A stretch of 64,000 bases of DNA from Arenibacter algicola. Its GTDB lineage: Bacteria > Bacteroidota > Bacteroidia > Flavobacteriales > Flavobacteriaceae. The translations under genes and the position numbers were made by a program. The notes beneath the pieces were generated by a model. It was not told the origin of the DNA and searched no databases. It was given only the letters and a program-made list of their open reading frames with translations. Every line of letters begins with the position of its first letter. Positions within the stretch are counted from its first letter, which is position 1. The stretch is taken from contig NZ_JAHKPO010000013.1 in the NCBI RefSeq assembly GCF_018860365.1, forward strand, positions 1 to 64,000, read 5' to 3'. Positions 20,990 to 30,111 of the stretch are shown here, one piece after another.

Positions 20990-22501
20990 TTAAAGCGCTG
21001 CTATGGCCGTTTTAATTCTATTAATACAATCCGTTTTTCCTATTAGGGCCATAATGTCGAAAATATGTGGCCCCTTCATTTCACCAACAATAACCAAGCG
21101 TAGTGGTGGCATCACTTTTCCAAAGGATAGGTCATTTTCAGAAATCCATTGTTTTACTTGGGTTTCAAGATTTTCCGATTCAAAGTTATATGTACCTTCC
21201 AATAGGGATAGCAATTGGGTCATAATGGCAGCGGTATCTTCTTTCCACTGCTTTTTAACGGCTTTTTCATCATATTGAGTGGGAGCCAAAAAGAAGTAGT
21301 TTCCCAATTCCCAAAAATCGTTAACAAAAGTAGCGCGTTCCTTAATCAAGGAAACTACTTGCTTTACATAGTCTGCGTTATTCTTGTCCTCAGGCAAATT
21401 CAATTCCTTATTTCTAAGGTTCAACATAAATGCATTGGCTAGATCAGCATCGTCCTGGGTTTGCATGTAGTGCTGATTATACCATTTGGTTTTGTCTGGG
21501 TCAAAGCGTGCTCCCGATTTGTTTACTCTTTCCAAGCTGAAGGCGGAAACTAGTTCCTCAAGGGAGAATATCTCCTGTTCCGTACCGGGATTCCAGCCCA
21601 ATAAGGCCAAGAAGTTGGTGACGGCTTCCGAAAAATACCCTGCCTCTCTGTATCCGACAGAATCGTTCCATGTAAGTGGAAAAACGGGAAAACCCATTTT
21701 CTCCCCATCACGTTTGCTAAGTTTTCCTTTGCCCACAGGTTTCATTATTAGAGGTAAATGGGCAAATTGGGGCGCTTCCCATCCAAAGGCATCGTATAGT
21801 TGCTGGTGGAGTGCCAAAGATGGCAACCATTCTTCACCGCGAATAACATGTGTAATGTCCATTAAATGGTCATCTACAATATTGGCCAAATGGTAGGTGG
21901 GCATGCCATCACTCTTAAACAATACCTTATCGTCCAATGTATTGGTATCTATTTTAATATCGCCCCTTATTATATCGGTTAAATGTAATTCGGCATCTTG
22001 AGGTGTTTTAAAGCGTATAACATAATCTTCCCCAGCTTGTATTTTTGCATTTGTTTCCTCTGGGCTCAGGGCCAAAGAGTTGGAAAGCTTTAGTCTGTTG
22101 TGATAATTGTATATAAATGTTTTACCTTTTTCTTCATGGTCCTTTCTGTGAAAATCCAATTTTTCGCTGGTATCGAAGGCGTAATAGGCATGGCCTTTTT
22201 CAATAAGAATATCGGCATATTTTTTATATAGATCTTTTCTATCGCTTTGTCTGTAGGGCCCGTATCCACCATCTTTACCCGGGCCTTCATCGTAAGGTAT
22301 ATTACACCAATTTAAGGCATCTATAATATATTGTTCTGCCCCTTCAACATAACGATTTTGGTCTGTGTCCTCAATTCTTAGAATAAAGTCGCCTTTATGC
22401 TTTTTGGCGAATAAATAATTGAATAAAGCGGTTCTAACACCGCCAATATGTAAAGGTCCTGTTGGACTGGGAGCAAAGCGAACTCTTACTTTTTTGGTCA
22501 T
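20990..22501 (-). CDS. gltX: Glutamate--tRNA ligase
   Basis: 503 residues, normal length. It charges tRNA-Glu with glutamate. The class I HIGH region is at residues 9-21 (FAPSPTGPLHIGG), and the KMSKS equivalent GKGKLSKRDG is near residue 260. The zinc-binding insertion typical of some GltX proteins is not obvious, as in many Bacteroidota. The C-terminal anticodon-binding helical domain is present. The gene is probably monocistronic, with its own -7 element at 22519-22526 and a divergent DUF4175 gene upstream. Confidence 0.97.
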   Translation of the reverse strand: MTKKVRVRFAPSPTGPLHIGGVRTALFNYLFAKKHKGDFILRIEDTDQNRYVEGAEQYIIDALNWCNIPYDEGPGKDGGYGPYRQSDRKDLYKKYADILIEKGHAYYAFDTSEKLDFHRKDHEEKGKTFIYNYHNRLKLSNSLALSPEETNAKIQAGEDYVIRFKTPQDAELHLTDIIRGDIKIDTNTLDDKVLFKSDGMPTYHLANIVDDHLMDITHVIRGEEWLPSLALHQQLYDAFGWEAPQFAHLPLIMKPVGKGKLSKRDGEKMGFPVFPLTWNDSVGYREAGYFSEAVTNFLALLGWNPGTEQEIFSLEELVSAFSLERVNKSGARFDPDKTKWYNQHYMQTQDDADLANAFMLNLRNKELNLPEDKNNADYVKQVVSLIKERATFVNDFWELGNYFFLAPTQYDEKAVKKQWKEDTAAIMTQLLSLLEGTYNFESENLETQVKQWISENDLSFGKVMPPLRLVIVGEMKGPHIFDIMALIGKTDCINRIKTAIAAL

Positions 22502-22518
22502 GAAGTATTATTTTTGCG

Positions 22519-22526
22519 CAAAGATA
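22519..22526 (-). promoter_or_regulatory. -7 element of gltX promoter
   Basis: TATCTTTG on the minus strand, 18 bases before the gltX ATG, matches TAnnTTTG. A -33 TTG at the usual distance is not seen. Confidence 0.5.
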
Positions 22527-22611
22527 CATAAAGCGTTCTATTTGGGGATTCGGTTTAAGGTCCTTTGGGACTAGGTGGCTTTTTTGTACCTTGGTTATAA
22601 AATGATCTATT

Positions 22612-25600
22612 TTGGATAATTATAGTAATATTTTAGAAAAGCTTAATGCCTTTATTGCAAAGTTCTATACCAAGATGTTGCTTAAGGGTGTGCTTCTTTT
22701 TTTGGCCTTTGGAGTGCTTTTCTTTTTGGTAATATTGGGAATAGAATATTTTTTGTGGTTGAATTCCGTTGGGAGGTTGGTGCTTTTGGTGCTGTTTGTC
22801 GGGGTTGAATTGTACCTTGTTTGGAAATTTATTATCACTCCATTATCCTTCTTATTAAGATGGAAACGAGGTTTAAGTAATAAGGAGGCTTCGCTTCTAA
22901 TTGGAAGGCATTTTCCTGAGGTGGACGATAAGCTTTTTAACCTTTTGGATTTGGCGGATAGTAATTCTAAGTCTGAGTTGTTGTTGGCAAGTATACAACA
23001 GCGATCCACGGATTTGAGTGTAGTTCCTTTTGTTAAGGCTATTGATCTTAAAGATAATATAGGATACGCCAAATATTTATTGCTTCCTCTTTTTGTTTTT
23101 GGTATAATCTGGGTTTCTGGTGATGTAGTTTCGTATTTCAGTTCCTATAAAAGAGTGGTTAACTATGATCTTGCCTATGAACCGCCGGCACCTTTTACAT
23201 TTAAACTTCTTTCTTCTAATTTGGATGTTCTGGAGGGCGAGTCTTTAATGGTTTCAGTGACTACAGAAGGACGTATCAAGCCCGAAGGTGTGTCTATAGT
23301 AGTTAATGGCGAAGAGTTTCTCCTGCAGGTTAAGGATGGGTTTTACCAATATGTATTTACGCCGCCCTTGGAGAGTACTGCATTTTATTTTGTGGCGAAT
23401 GGTTTTAGGTCTAGGGAGTATTTTTTAAATGTACTCGCTGCTCCTAGTATAGTAGATTTTGATATGATTCTGGATTATCCTGAATATACCAAAAAGAATG
23501 ATGAAGTGATAAGAAGTACTGGCAATGCTGTTTTTCCTGAAGGTACACGTGTTTCTTGGAGGATGAAGACTAGAACGACCGATGAGGTACTTTTTCATGT
23601 GGGGGATAGTGTTGAGAATTTTGATAGGGCGGGGGATACGTTTAGTTTTGATAAACGTATTTTTTCCGATTTAGATTATGAATTGTCTATTTCCAATGCT
23701 AACATTGATAACTACGAGAGTTTGGGATATCGCTTCACGGTGGTCAGGGATGCTTATCCCAGTGTACGGGTAGATCAGGTTCTGGATTCCTTAAATCCTA
23801 ATTTGTCCTATTACGTAGGGGAGGCAACGGATGATTACCAATTGAGAACTGTGAGGTTGGTTTATTATAATAAAGGGCAGGATAATAAAAGGGTTTTGGT
23901 CCTGTCCAACCCTAATACCAATTATAATAAGTTTTATTACACCTTTCCTTCGGGCTTGGATTTGGTGGAAGGTAAGACTTATGATTTCTATTTTGAAGTA
24001 GAGGATAATGACGCTATCCACCAGGGTAAAGTCACTAAAAGTCAGGTGTTTAGTTCCTCCTTGTTAAATGCTAATCAGTTGAAAGAGAGGGAGTTGGACT
24101 TCCAAAAATCAATTTTAAAAAATTTGGATAGGTCTTTGGAAATGTCAAAAGAGCAACAGAAGAGCTTAAAGGAGATTAACAGGCAGGAAAGGGAAAATAG
24201 TGTGCTAAGCTTTTCAGATCAGAATCGCATTAAAGATTTCCTAAAGCAGCAGGAGATCCAGGAGGATTTAATGAAGAAATTTAGTGGTCAATTGAAGGAT
24301 AATCTTAAGAAGGCTGAAGAAGATACTAAATTGAAAAAGTTGTTGGAGGAGAGGTTGGAAAGGCAGGAACTGGAGGCGAGGAAGAATGAAAAGTTATTAG
24401 AGGAGTTGAATAAGTTGGCGGAAAAATTGGACAAAGATGAATTGGCCAAACGGTTGGAAGAGCTTGGAAAAAAGCAGAGGAATGCAGATCGTAATTTGGA
24501 ACAGTTGTTAGAACTCACCAAGAGGTATTATGTGCAACAGAAGGCAGAACAGTTGGGTGATGAATTGGATAGGTTGTCCAAGGAGCAGAAAGCTTTGGTT
24601 GAGAAGGATTTGGGATTGGAATTGGAGCAAAGGAAACAGGATAGTTTAAGTTCCAAATTTGAAGAAATTAGTAAGGAGGTGGAGGAATTGACGAAGGATA
24701 TTGCTCGTTTAAGGAAACCTATGGATTTAAAGGTGGATATGGGCAAGGTGGAAGAGGTAAAGAAGGATCAAAAGGATGCTATGGAGGAGCTTTCCAAACA
24801 GTCTAGTGGCGATAAGTCCTCTTCTGATAAGGTTAAATCCAAACAAAAGTCTGCTGCCAAAAAAATGAAAGAACTTTCTGAAGATTTGATGTCTGCTGCT
24901 TCCGGTGGTGGAGGTGTTTCTTCTACTGCTGAGGATGCTGAGATGTTAAGGCAATTGTTGGATAATTTAATTACTTTCTCTTTTAAGCAGGAGGGATTGT
25001 ATAAGAGCTTGGGTCAATCTGAAATGTCCGGTTCTGTAAATACCGCTAGTATTAAAAAGCAGCAGGAATTAAGGGAATTGTTTGGGCATGTGGACGATAG
25101 TTTGTTTGCTCTATCCTTGAGGCAGGCGGAACTTTCTGAATTTGTTAATGAGCAAATTACCGAAGTGTATTATAATTTGGATAAGGCCTTGGAGAGTATG
25201 GCAGAAAGTGAAATGTATCAAGGTGCTTCTTATCAAAAGTATGTTCTGAACGCTTCTAATAGCCTTAGTGAGTTTTTGGCCAATGTCCTGGAAAATTTGC
25301 AAGAAAGCATGAGTCCAAGTTCTGGGAAGGGGCAGGGAGAAGGCTTTCAATTGCCCGATATTATTATGGGACAGGAAAAGTTAGGTGAGAAAATGGGGGA
25401 AATGGGTAAGAAGGGAAAAGAAGGAGGTAGTCAAGGTGAAGGTAAGGAAGGTAAAGGGAGTGGGGAAAAGCAGGGAAAGGATGGTAGTAAGGGTAGTGAT
25501 GGTGATGGTCAAGGTGGTGAGGAAGGCAGTAAAGGTGAGGATGGAAAGGGTAAAGGATCTGGTGGTTCTAAATCCGGTGGAGATGGAATGGGAACCCAAG

Positions 25601-26055
25601 GTGGCCCAGGAGGTAACCAAAGCGGACCTAGTGAGGAGGAATTGAAGGAAATCTATGAAATTTACAAGGAACAACAATATATACGTGAACAATTGGAGAG
25701 TCAATTGAAGAATCTTATTAATAGTGACGATCGTAGGTTAGGAGAAAAATTGGTTCAACAAATGGAGGATTTTCAGAACGATTTATTGAGAAATGGGGTT
25801 ACCCAGCAAACAGTGAATAAGATGAACAACATTAATCGTGAAATGTTGAAATTGGACAATGCGGCCATGAAGCAGGGGAAGACCAAGGAAAGGGAAAGCA
25901 ACAATAGTTATGATTCCTTTGAGAACCCTATTCTTACTAGGCCCTCAATATTAGATAATTATCGCAATGATGTGGAGATTTTAAATAGACAAGCATTACC
26001 TTTGCAGCAAAATTTTCAGATAAGGGTTAAGGAATATTTTAAAATTGATGATTGA
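22612..26055 (+). CDS. DUF4175 family large membrane protein
   Basis: 1,147 residues. Two or three transmembrane helices lie in the first 75 residues and one at about 145-165. A periplasmic-looking beta-rich region follows (about 190-480), then a very long charged coiled coil (about 490-780). Next come a Gly/Ser/Lys-rich low-complexity tract (about 925-1005) and a conserved C-terminal helical part. The start is a TTG: an in-frame TGA sits three codons upstream, and the N-terminal DNYSNILEKLNAFIAKFYTK segment resembles the start of relatives as I remember them. The first ATG would be at 22675. Function unknown; widespread in Bacteroidota beside ybeY and mnmG. It overlaps the ybeY start, so the three are probably co-transcribed. 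Confidence 0.85.
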   Translation: MDNYSNILEKLNAFIAKFYTKMLLKGVLLFLAFGVLFFLVILGIEYFLWLNSVGRLVLLVLFVGVELYLVWKFIITPLSFLLRWKRGLSNKEASLLIGRHFPEVDDKLFNLLDLADSNSKSELLLASIQQRSTDLSVVPFVKAIDLKDNIGYAKYLLLPLFVFGIIWVSGDVVSYFSSYKRVVNYDLAYEPPAPFTFKLLSSNLDVLEGESLMVSVTTEGRIKPEGVSIVVNGEEFLLQVKDGFYQYVFTPPLESTAFYFVANGFRSREYFLNVLAAPSIVDFDMILDYPEYTKKNDEVIRSTGNAVFPEGTRVSWRMKTRTTDEVLFHVGDSVENFDRAGDTFSFDKRIFSDLDYELSISNANIDNYESLGYRFTVVRDAYPSVRVDQVLDSLNPNLSYYVGEATDDYQLRTVRLVYYNKGQDNKRVLVLSNPNTNYNKFYYTFPSGLDLVEGKTYDFYFEVEDNDAIHQGKVTKSQVFSSSLLNANQLKERELDFQKSILKNLDRSLEMSKEQQKSLKEINRQERENSVLSFSDQNRIKDFLKQQEIQEDLMKKFSGQLKDNLKKAEEDTKLKKLLEERLERQELEARKNEKLLEELNKLAEKLDKDELAKRLEELGKKQRNADRNLEQLLELTKRYYVQQKAEQLGDELDRLSKEQKALVEKDLGLELEQRKQDSLSSKFEEISKEVEELTKDIARLRKPMDLKVDMGKVEEVKKDQKDAMEELSKQSSGDKSSSDKVKSKQKSAAKKMKELSEDLMSAASGGGGVSSTAEDAEMLRQLLDNLITFSFKQEGLYKSLGQSEMSGSVNTASIKKQQELRELFGHVDDSLFALSLRQAELSEFVNEQITEVYYNLDKALESMAESEMYQGASYQKYVLNASNSLSEFLANVLENLQESMSPSSGKGQGEGFQLPDIIMGQEKLGEKMGEMGKKGKEGGSQGEGKEGKGSGEKQGKDGSKGSDGDGQGGEEGSKGEDGKGKGSGGSKSGGDGMGTQGGPGGNQSGPSEEELKEIYEIYKEQQYIREQLESQLKNLINSDDRRLGEKLVQQMEDFQNDLLRNGVTQQTVNKMNNINREMLKLDNAAMKQGKTKERESNNSYDSFENPILTRPSILDNYRNDVEILNRQALPLQQNFQIRVKEYFKIDD

Positions 26056-26467
26056 TTTTCACTATGAGACGGATTTTAGCATAGATGCTGAAACCAAGTT
26101 TGCCGATTGGATTAGTAGGATAGTGCTTTCTGAGGACGAAAGTTATAGTCAATTGGATTTTATTTTTTGCGATGATGAATATCTTCTAAAGATAAACCAA
26201 GACTATCTTAATCATGACACCTATACTGATATTATTACTTTTCCTTATGAGGATAGTAATGGAATAGCAGGTGACATCTTTATTTCTGTTGAACGTGTCA
26301 GGGATAATGCTTCTGAGTATGGTGTTGATTTTGATACTGAATTAAAACGAGTCATGGCTCATGGGGTGTTGCATCTTATAGGGTTTGGTGACAAGAGTGA
26401 AGAGGAGGCCTCGCAAATGAGGTTAAAGGAAGACGAAAAAATTAAATTGTTCCACGTGGAACATTGA
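26048..26467 (+). CDS. ybeY: Endoribonuclease YbeY (rRNA maturation)
   Basis: 139 residues from ATG 26048; a TTG one codon earlier is less likely. YbeY is a metal-dependent RNase involved in 16S rRNA 3'-end maturation and ribosome quality control. The signature is HGVLHLIGFGDK: the two His ligands of the HGxLHLxGxxH motif are present, but the third ligand position is Asp instead of His, a variant I associate with Bacteroidota. The gene overlaps the end of the DUF4175 gene by 8 bases and ends 6 bases before mnmG. Its last codons (LFHVEH) are written over a parS-like palindrome, so DNA and protein constraints overlap. Confidence 0.93.
   Translation: MIDFHYETDFSIDAETKFADWISRIVLSEDESYSQLDFIFCDDEYLLKINQDYLNHDTYTDIITFPYEDSNGIAGDIFISVERVRDNASEYGVDFDTELKRVMAHGVLHLIGFGDKSEEEASQMRLKEDEKIKLFHVEH
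26448..26463. promoter_or_regulatory. parS: parS-like palindrome inside ybeY 3' end
   Basis: TGTTCCACGTGGAACA is a perfect 16-bp palindrome of the ParB-binding type (general form TGTTnCACGTGnAACA). It encodes the last residues of YbeY. A second copy lies 1.9 kb away beyond mnmG. ParB binding is inferred from sequence only; no parA/parB gene is in the window. Confidence 0.8.
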
Positions 26468-26473
26468 AAAGTT

Positions 26474-28342
26474 ATGTTTGAAAAGGAATATGATGTTATA
26501 GTGGTTGGTGCAGGTCATGCTGGAGCGGAAGCTGCTGCTGCTGCCGCCAATTTGGGTTCTAAAACCTTGTTGGTTACTATGAACTTGCAGACTATTGGAC
26601 AGATGTCTTGTAATCCTGCCATGGGTGGAATTGCTAAGGGACAAATTGTTCGGGAGATAGATGCTCTTGGCGGATATAGTGGTATTGTTAGCGACAAGAG
26701 TGCCATACAGTTTAAAATGCTTAATAAAAGCAAAGGTCCAGCCATGTGGAGTCCTAGGACTCAAAATGACAGAATGCGGTTTGCTGAGGAATGGCGTATG
26801 GCCTTGGAGAATACTCCAAATGTTGATTTTTATCAGGAAATGGTTTCTGGTCTTTTAGTAGAAAATGGTCGTGCTGTTGGGGTGAAGACCTCTTTAGGAA
26901 TTGACATTAGGTCCAAGTCCGTTGTTCTTACTAATGGTACTTTCTTGAATGGCTTAATTCATATAGGAGACAAACAATTTGGTGGTGGTAGAGCCGGGGA
27001 AAAAGCAGCAACTGGAATTACTGAACAATTGGTGGAGTTAGGATTTGAAAGTGGAAGAATGAAGACTGGAACACCCCCTAGGGTGGACGGGAGATCTTTG
27101 GATTATTCGGTTATGATTCCGCAACCTGGTGATCTAATCCCTGAAAAATTTTCCTATTCCGATACCAAGGCATTGTCCCATCAACGGGATTGTTATATGA
27201 CCCATACAAGTCTTTTGGTACACGATTTACTACGGGAAGGTTTTGATCGTTCTCCGATGTTCAACGGTAGGATTAAGAGTTTGGGGCCAAGATATTGTCC
27301 CTCTATTGAAGATAAGATCAATAGGTTTGCAGATAAGGATAGTCATCAGCTTTTTGTTGAACCTGAGGGCTGGAATACGGTAGAGGTTTATGTAAATGGT
27401 TTTTCAACTTCGCTTCCTGAGGATGTTCAGTATAAAGCTTTAAAATCTGTAAAAGGGTTTGAGAATGTAAAATTCTTTAGGCCTGGATATGCCATCGAAT
27501 ATGATTATTTTCCACCAACACAATTGAAGCATACCTTAGAAACCAAGCTTATTGAGAATCTTTATTTTGCAGGTCAAATTAATGGAACTACAGGGTATGA
27601 GGAGGCTGCTTCCCAAGGATTAATGGCTGGGATAAATGCTCATTTAAAAATAAATGAAAAGGAGGCTTTTATACTGAATAGGGATGAAGCTTACATTGGG
27701 GTATTGGTAGATGATCTTATTACAAAGGGTACGGAGGAGCCATATCGTATGTTTACTTCTAGGGCAGAATATAGGACGCTTTTGCGACAGGATAATGCTG
27801 ATTTAAGACTTACACCTAGAAGTTTTGAAATGGGATTGGCTAAGAAGGATAGGTTGGAAAAGATGGAGGAGAAGGAGCGTAAATCAACTGCTTTTGTAGA
27901 ATTTTTTAGGGAAACCAGTTTTAAGCCAGAAGAGATTAATCCTATTTTAGAGGAGTTGGATTCGTCAACTGTAAAGCAACCGGATAAGATGTTTAAAGTG
28001 TTTTCAAGACCCAAAGTAACCATGGAGCACATGATGCAATTGGAAGGCGTTTCTGAATTTGTTTCAGATAACAATTTGGATAGGGAGGTACTGGAACAGG
28101 CAGAAATTCAGGTTAAATATTCTGGGTATATTGCCAAGGAAAAGAACAATGCGGATAAATTGCAGCGACTGGAAAATATCAAAATTCCAAAGGGGTTTGA
28201 TTATAGTAAGTTAAAATCACTTTCCTATGAGGCTCGGGAAAAGCTGAAGGCAATACAGCCAGTTACTATATCCCAAGCCTCTAGAATTAGTGGAGTTTCT
28301 CCTAGCGATATAAGCGTTTTACTGGTCTATATGGGCCGATAA
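26474..28342 (+). CDS. mnmG: tRNA U34 carboxymethylaminomethyl-modifying enzyme MnmG
   Basis: 622 residues, full length. With MnmE it installs the cmnm5 group on wobble uridine 34 of several tRNAs, using FAD, NADH and a folate C1 unit. The N-terminal dinucleotide-binding motif VVGAGHAGAEAA (residues 10-21) and the MSCNPAMGGIAKG signature near residue 45 are intact. The GidA signature GTPPRVDGRS lies near residue 200. The C-terminal helical domain ends SPSDISVLLVYMGR. The gene begins 6 bases after ybeY and is bracketed by two parS-like sites; mnmG (gidA) is often near the replication origin. Confidence 0.98.
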   Translation: MFEKEYDVIVVGAGHAGAEAAAAAANLGSKTLLVTMNLQTIGQMSCNPAMGGIAKGQIVREIDALGGYSGIVSDKSAIQFKMLNKSKGPAMWSPRTQNDRMRFAEEWRMALENTPNVDFYQEMVSGLLVENGRAVGVKTSLGIDIRSKSVVLTNGTFLNGLIHIGDKQFGGGRAGEKAATGITEQLVELGFESGRMKTGTPPRVDGRSLDYSVMIPQPGDLIPEKFSYSDTKALSHQRDCYMTHTSLLVHDLLREGFDRSPMFNGRIKSLGPRYCPSIEDKINRFADKDSHQLFVEPEGWNTVEVYVNGFSTSLPEDVQYKALKSVKGFENVKFFRPGYAIEYDYFPPTQLKHTLETKLIENLYFAGQINGTTGYEEAASQGLMAGINAHLKINEKEAFILNRDEAYIGVLVDDLITKGTEEPYRMFTSRAEYRTLLRQDNADLRLTPRSFEMGLAKKDRLEKMEEKERKSTAFVEFFRETSFKPEEINPILEELDSSTVKQPDKMFKVFSRPKVTMEHMMQLEGVSEFVSDNNLDREVLEQAEIQVKYSGYIAKEKNNADKLQRLENIKIPKGFDYSKLKSLSYEAREKLKAIQPVTISQASRISGVSPSDISVLLVYMGR

Positions 28343-28358
28343 ATTTCTACTGGAATCT

Positions 28359-28380
28359 AAATGTTCCACGTGGAACATTT
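28359..28380. promoter_or_regulatory. parS: parS-like palindrome downstream of mnmG
   Basis: The 16-bp core TGTTCCACGTGGAACA at 28362-28377 is embedded in a perfect 22-bp palindrome (AAA/TTT-extended). It starts 17 bases after the mnmG stop codon. With the site at 26448 it forms a pair, as is usual for clustered chromosomal parS sites. Confidence 0.85.
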
Positions 28381-28437
28381 GTAATGTACAGTCTGCTTTA
28401 GGACTATTTTAAAGCTTCGAATTTTGGATTTAGAGAG

Positions 28438-28475
28438 AAGGTGTTTGCCGATTGATTTAGGCAAACACCTTTTTT
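28438..28475 (+). terminator. Intrinsic terminator of the DUF4175-ybeY-mnmG operon
   Basis: Stem GGTGTTTGCC / GGCAAACACC (10 bp, extended by A/T pairs), loop of 10 bases, followed by six T. Confidence 0.92.
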
Positions 28476-28984
28476 ATTTCCTGGTTTATGTTGTAGTCGG
28501 GTTACAAAGTTTCATAGATTTTTAAACGGGCAAAGGAATTTTGTGCTTAATAATTCAAAGCCTTGTTATGCGGATTCTTGGGCTGCCTAGTTCTTATTTG
28601 TGGAATAAAATAGCGCATGAGGATTTGTGAATTTTTATTGATTTTGATCTTATGGTGTATTATTTTCTATGTATTAAAATTAAATTCTGACTTCAAGTTA
28701 GCTTTAAATTAATGGAGAAGATTAAATATGAGATTGTTTTTTTAGATCATGGGAATTTTAATCGGTTAGAATTATTCTGTAATTATTTGCAATTTTATTT
28801 AACTGATAAATATAGATTGGTTGAATTTGGAGGTTACTTATAATTTAGAGTCTTATCATGTTTTTCGGACTAGGGTAGGGCAGTCATTAAAACTAAAATC
28901 TTCCTATGATTTCACTTTCATGGACTACTGTTTTAAAGTATCTTCGTAGTTTATGAAAATTGTAATTATTCGCTTATCAAAACC
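28476..28984. other. AT-rich gap between mnmG terminator and methyltransferase
   Basis: About 510 bases, strongly AT-rich. Only a 43-codon ATG frame is seen at 28712-28843 on the plus strand (starting MEKIKYEIVFLDHGNF); I cannot say whether it is real. No RNA gene or obvious DnaA-box cluster is visible. Confidence 0.5.
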
Positions 28985-29836
28985 ATGAAATTTTATTTAG
29001 AAACCAAGGACCATACACTCACAGGTGAGTCGTTTAAACTATTGCATGATCCTGTGCTGGATATGTTGGTTACTGAACCTCAACCGGAAAATCTTGAGAA
29101 ATATTATGAAAGTGAAGATTATATTTCCCATACGGATTCTAAGAAATCCTTGGTGGATAAAATTTATCAAACAGTAAAGGGTTATAATCTAAAAAGTAAG
29201 CTTTCACTTATTGATTGCTATGTTTCTGTTGAAAAAACATTGCTTGATGTAGGAGCAGGTACTGGTGATTTTTTGGCCGTAGCTAAGAAATGTGGCTGGG
29301 AAGTTACAGGGGTTGAACCCAATGAATTGGCAAGGCTTAAAGCAAAGGAAAAAGGTGTAGAGCTATTGGAGGATATGAACTCTCTTCCTGCGGGTCAGAA
29401 ATTTGATGTTATAACCCTTTGGCATGTTTTGGAGCATTTGCCAAATCTGGATGAACAGATTAGCAAGTTGGTAGGACTCCTATCTGATTCGGGAACGCTT
29501 ATTGTTGCTGTTCCTAATTTCAAATCTTATGATGCGGCTTACTACAAACAATTTTGGGCAGCGTTCGATGTACCGAGACACCTTTGGCATTTTTCTAGAA
29601 ATAGTGTTCAGAGGATCTTTGGGAATCATGGTATGAAAGTGGTAAATATTAAGCCAATGATGTTTGATGCTTTTTATGTTTCTCTGCTTTCTGAAAAGTA
29701 TAAGACGGGGAGACAGAATTTTGTAAAGGCGCTTTGGTCTGGATTTAAGTCTAATTTGTTTGCATTTAAGTCCAAAGAGTATTCTTCCCTGATATATATA
29801 ATTAAAAGGCCTAATACTGGTTTTAAGAGGTTCTGA
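28985..29836 (+). CDS. Class I SAM-dependent methyltransferase
   Basis: 283 residues. A short N-terminal segment of about 75 residues (HDPVLDMLVTEPQP, EKYYESEDYISH) precedes a Rossmann methyltransferase fold. Motif I is LLDVGAGTGDF (about residue 90) and motif II/III VTGVEPNE; a post-I acidic residue is present. ITLWHVLEHLP and AVPNFKSYD further mark the Methyltransf_23 type group. In this group substrates are often small molecules, sugars or lipids; the substrate here cannot be read. It stands alone between AT-rich gaps. It is not an ArsM-type arsenite methyltransferase, since the conserved Cys set is missing. Confidence 0.85.
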   Translation: MKFYLETKDHTLTGESFKLLHDPVLDMLVTEPQPENLEKYYESEDYISHTDSKKSLVDKIYQTVKGYNLKSKLSLIDCYVSVEKTLLDVGAGTGDFLAVAKKCGWEVTGVEPNELARLKAKEKGVELLEDMNSLPAGQKFDVITLWHVLEHLPNLDEQISKLVGLLSDSGTLIVAVPNFKSYDAAYYKQFWAAFDVPRHLWHFSRNSVQRIFGNHGMKVVNIKPMMFDAFYVSLLSEKYKTGRQNFVKALWSGFKSNLFAFKSKEYSSLIYIIKRPNTGFKRF

Positions 29837-30055
29837 GCAGGTTTAACCCGTGTTGCCTTCGCCTAGTATTGCCTTTTTTAGAAAGGCGCTGATAGTCTTA
29901 TTGACCGCTTCATTTATGATAGACAATATTTATAAGTATGTAATGTGATATAGGTTTTGTTTATAGATAATAAAAAATGGTTTTCGAGTTCACTATTCTA
30001 AGATCAAGGGAGGTGTTCACCTAAAATCTTGTGTTATAATGTTTGACAACAATTT

Positions 30056-30088
30056 TTGACTTATTCTAAAAAACCTTTTCTATTTTTG
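30056..30088 (+). promoter_or_regulatory. Promoter of the OmpH-like gene
   Basis: TTG at 30056-30058 and TATTTTTG at 30081-30088, 22 bases apart, agree with the Bacteroidota TTG / TAnnTTTG promoter. Expected transcription start lies about 15-20 bases before the ATG at 30112. Confidence 0.7.
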
Positions 30089-30111
30089 CCCAAATTTAAA
30101 TTAAAGAGAAA

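Noticed and set aside
25381..25704. Overlapping frames within the DUF4175 gene (both strands)
   Set aside because: They are shadows of its Gly/Lys/Ser-rich low-complexity tract and have no family-like features.
28985..29836. Methyltransferase as the missing ArsM of the arsenosugar cluster
   Set aside because: It lacks the Cys residues that bind arsenic in ArsM and is 6 kb away with unrelated genes between.
29871..29887. GCCTTT/AAAGGC hairpin after the methyltransferase gene
   Set aside because: Short stem with no T-run after it; not convincing as a terminator.
30011..30022. AGGTGTTCACCT palindrome upstream of the OmpH-like gene
   Set aside because: Only 12 bp and about 45 bases above the promoter; too little to call an operator.
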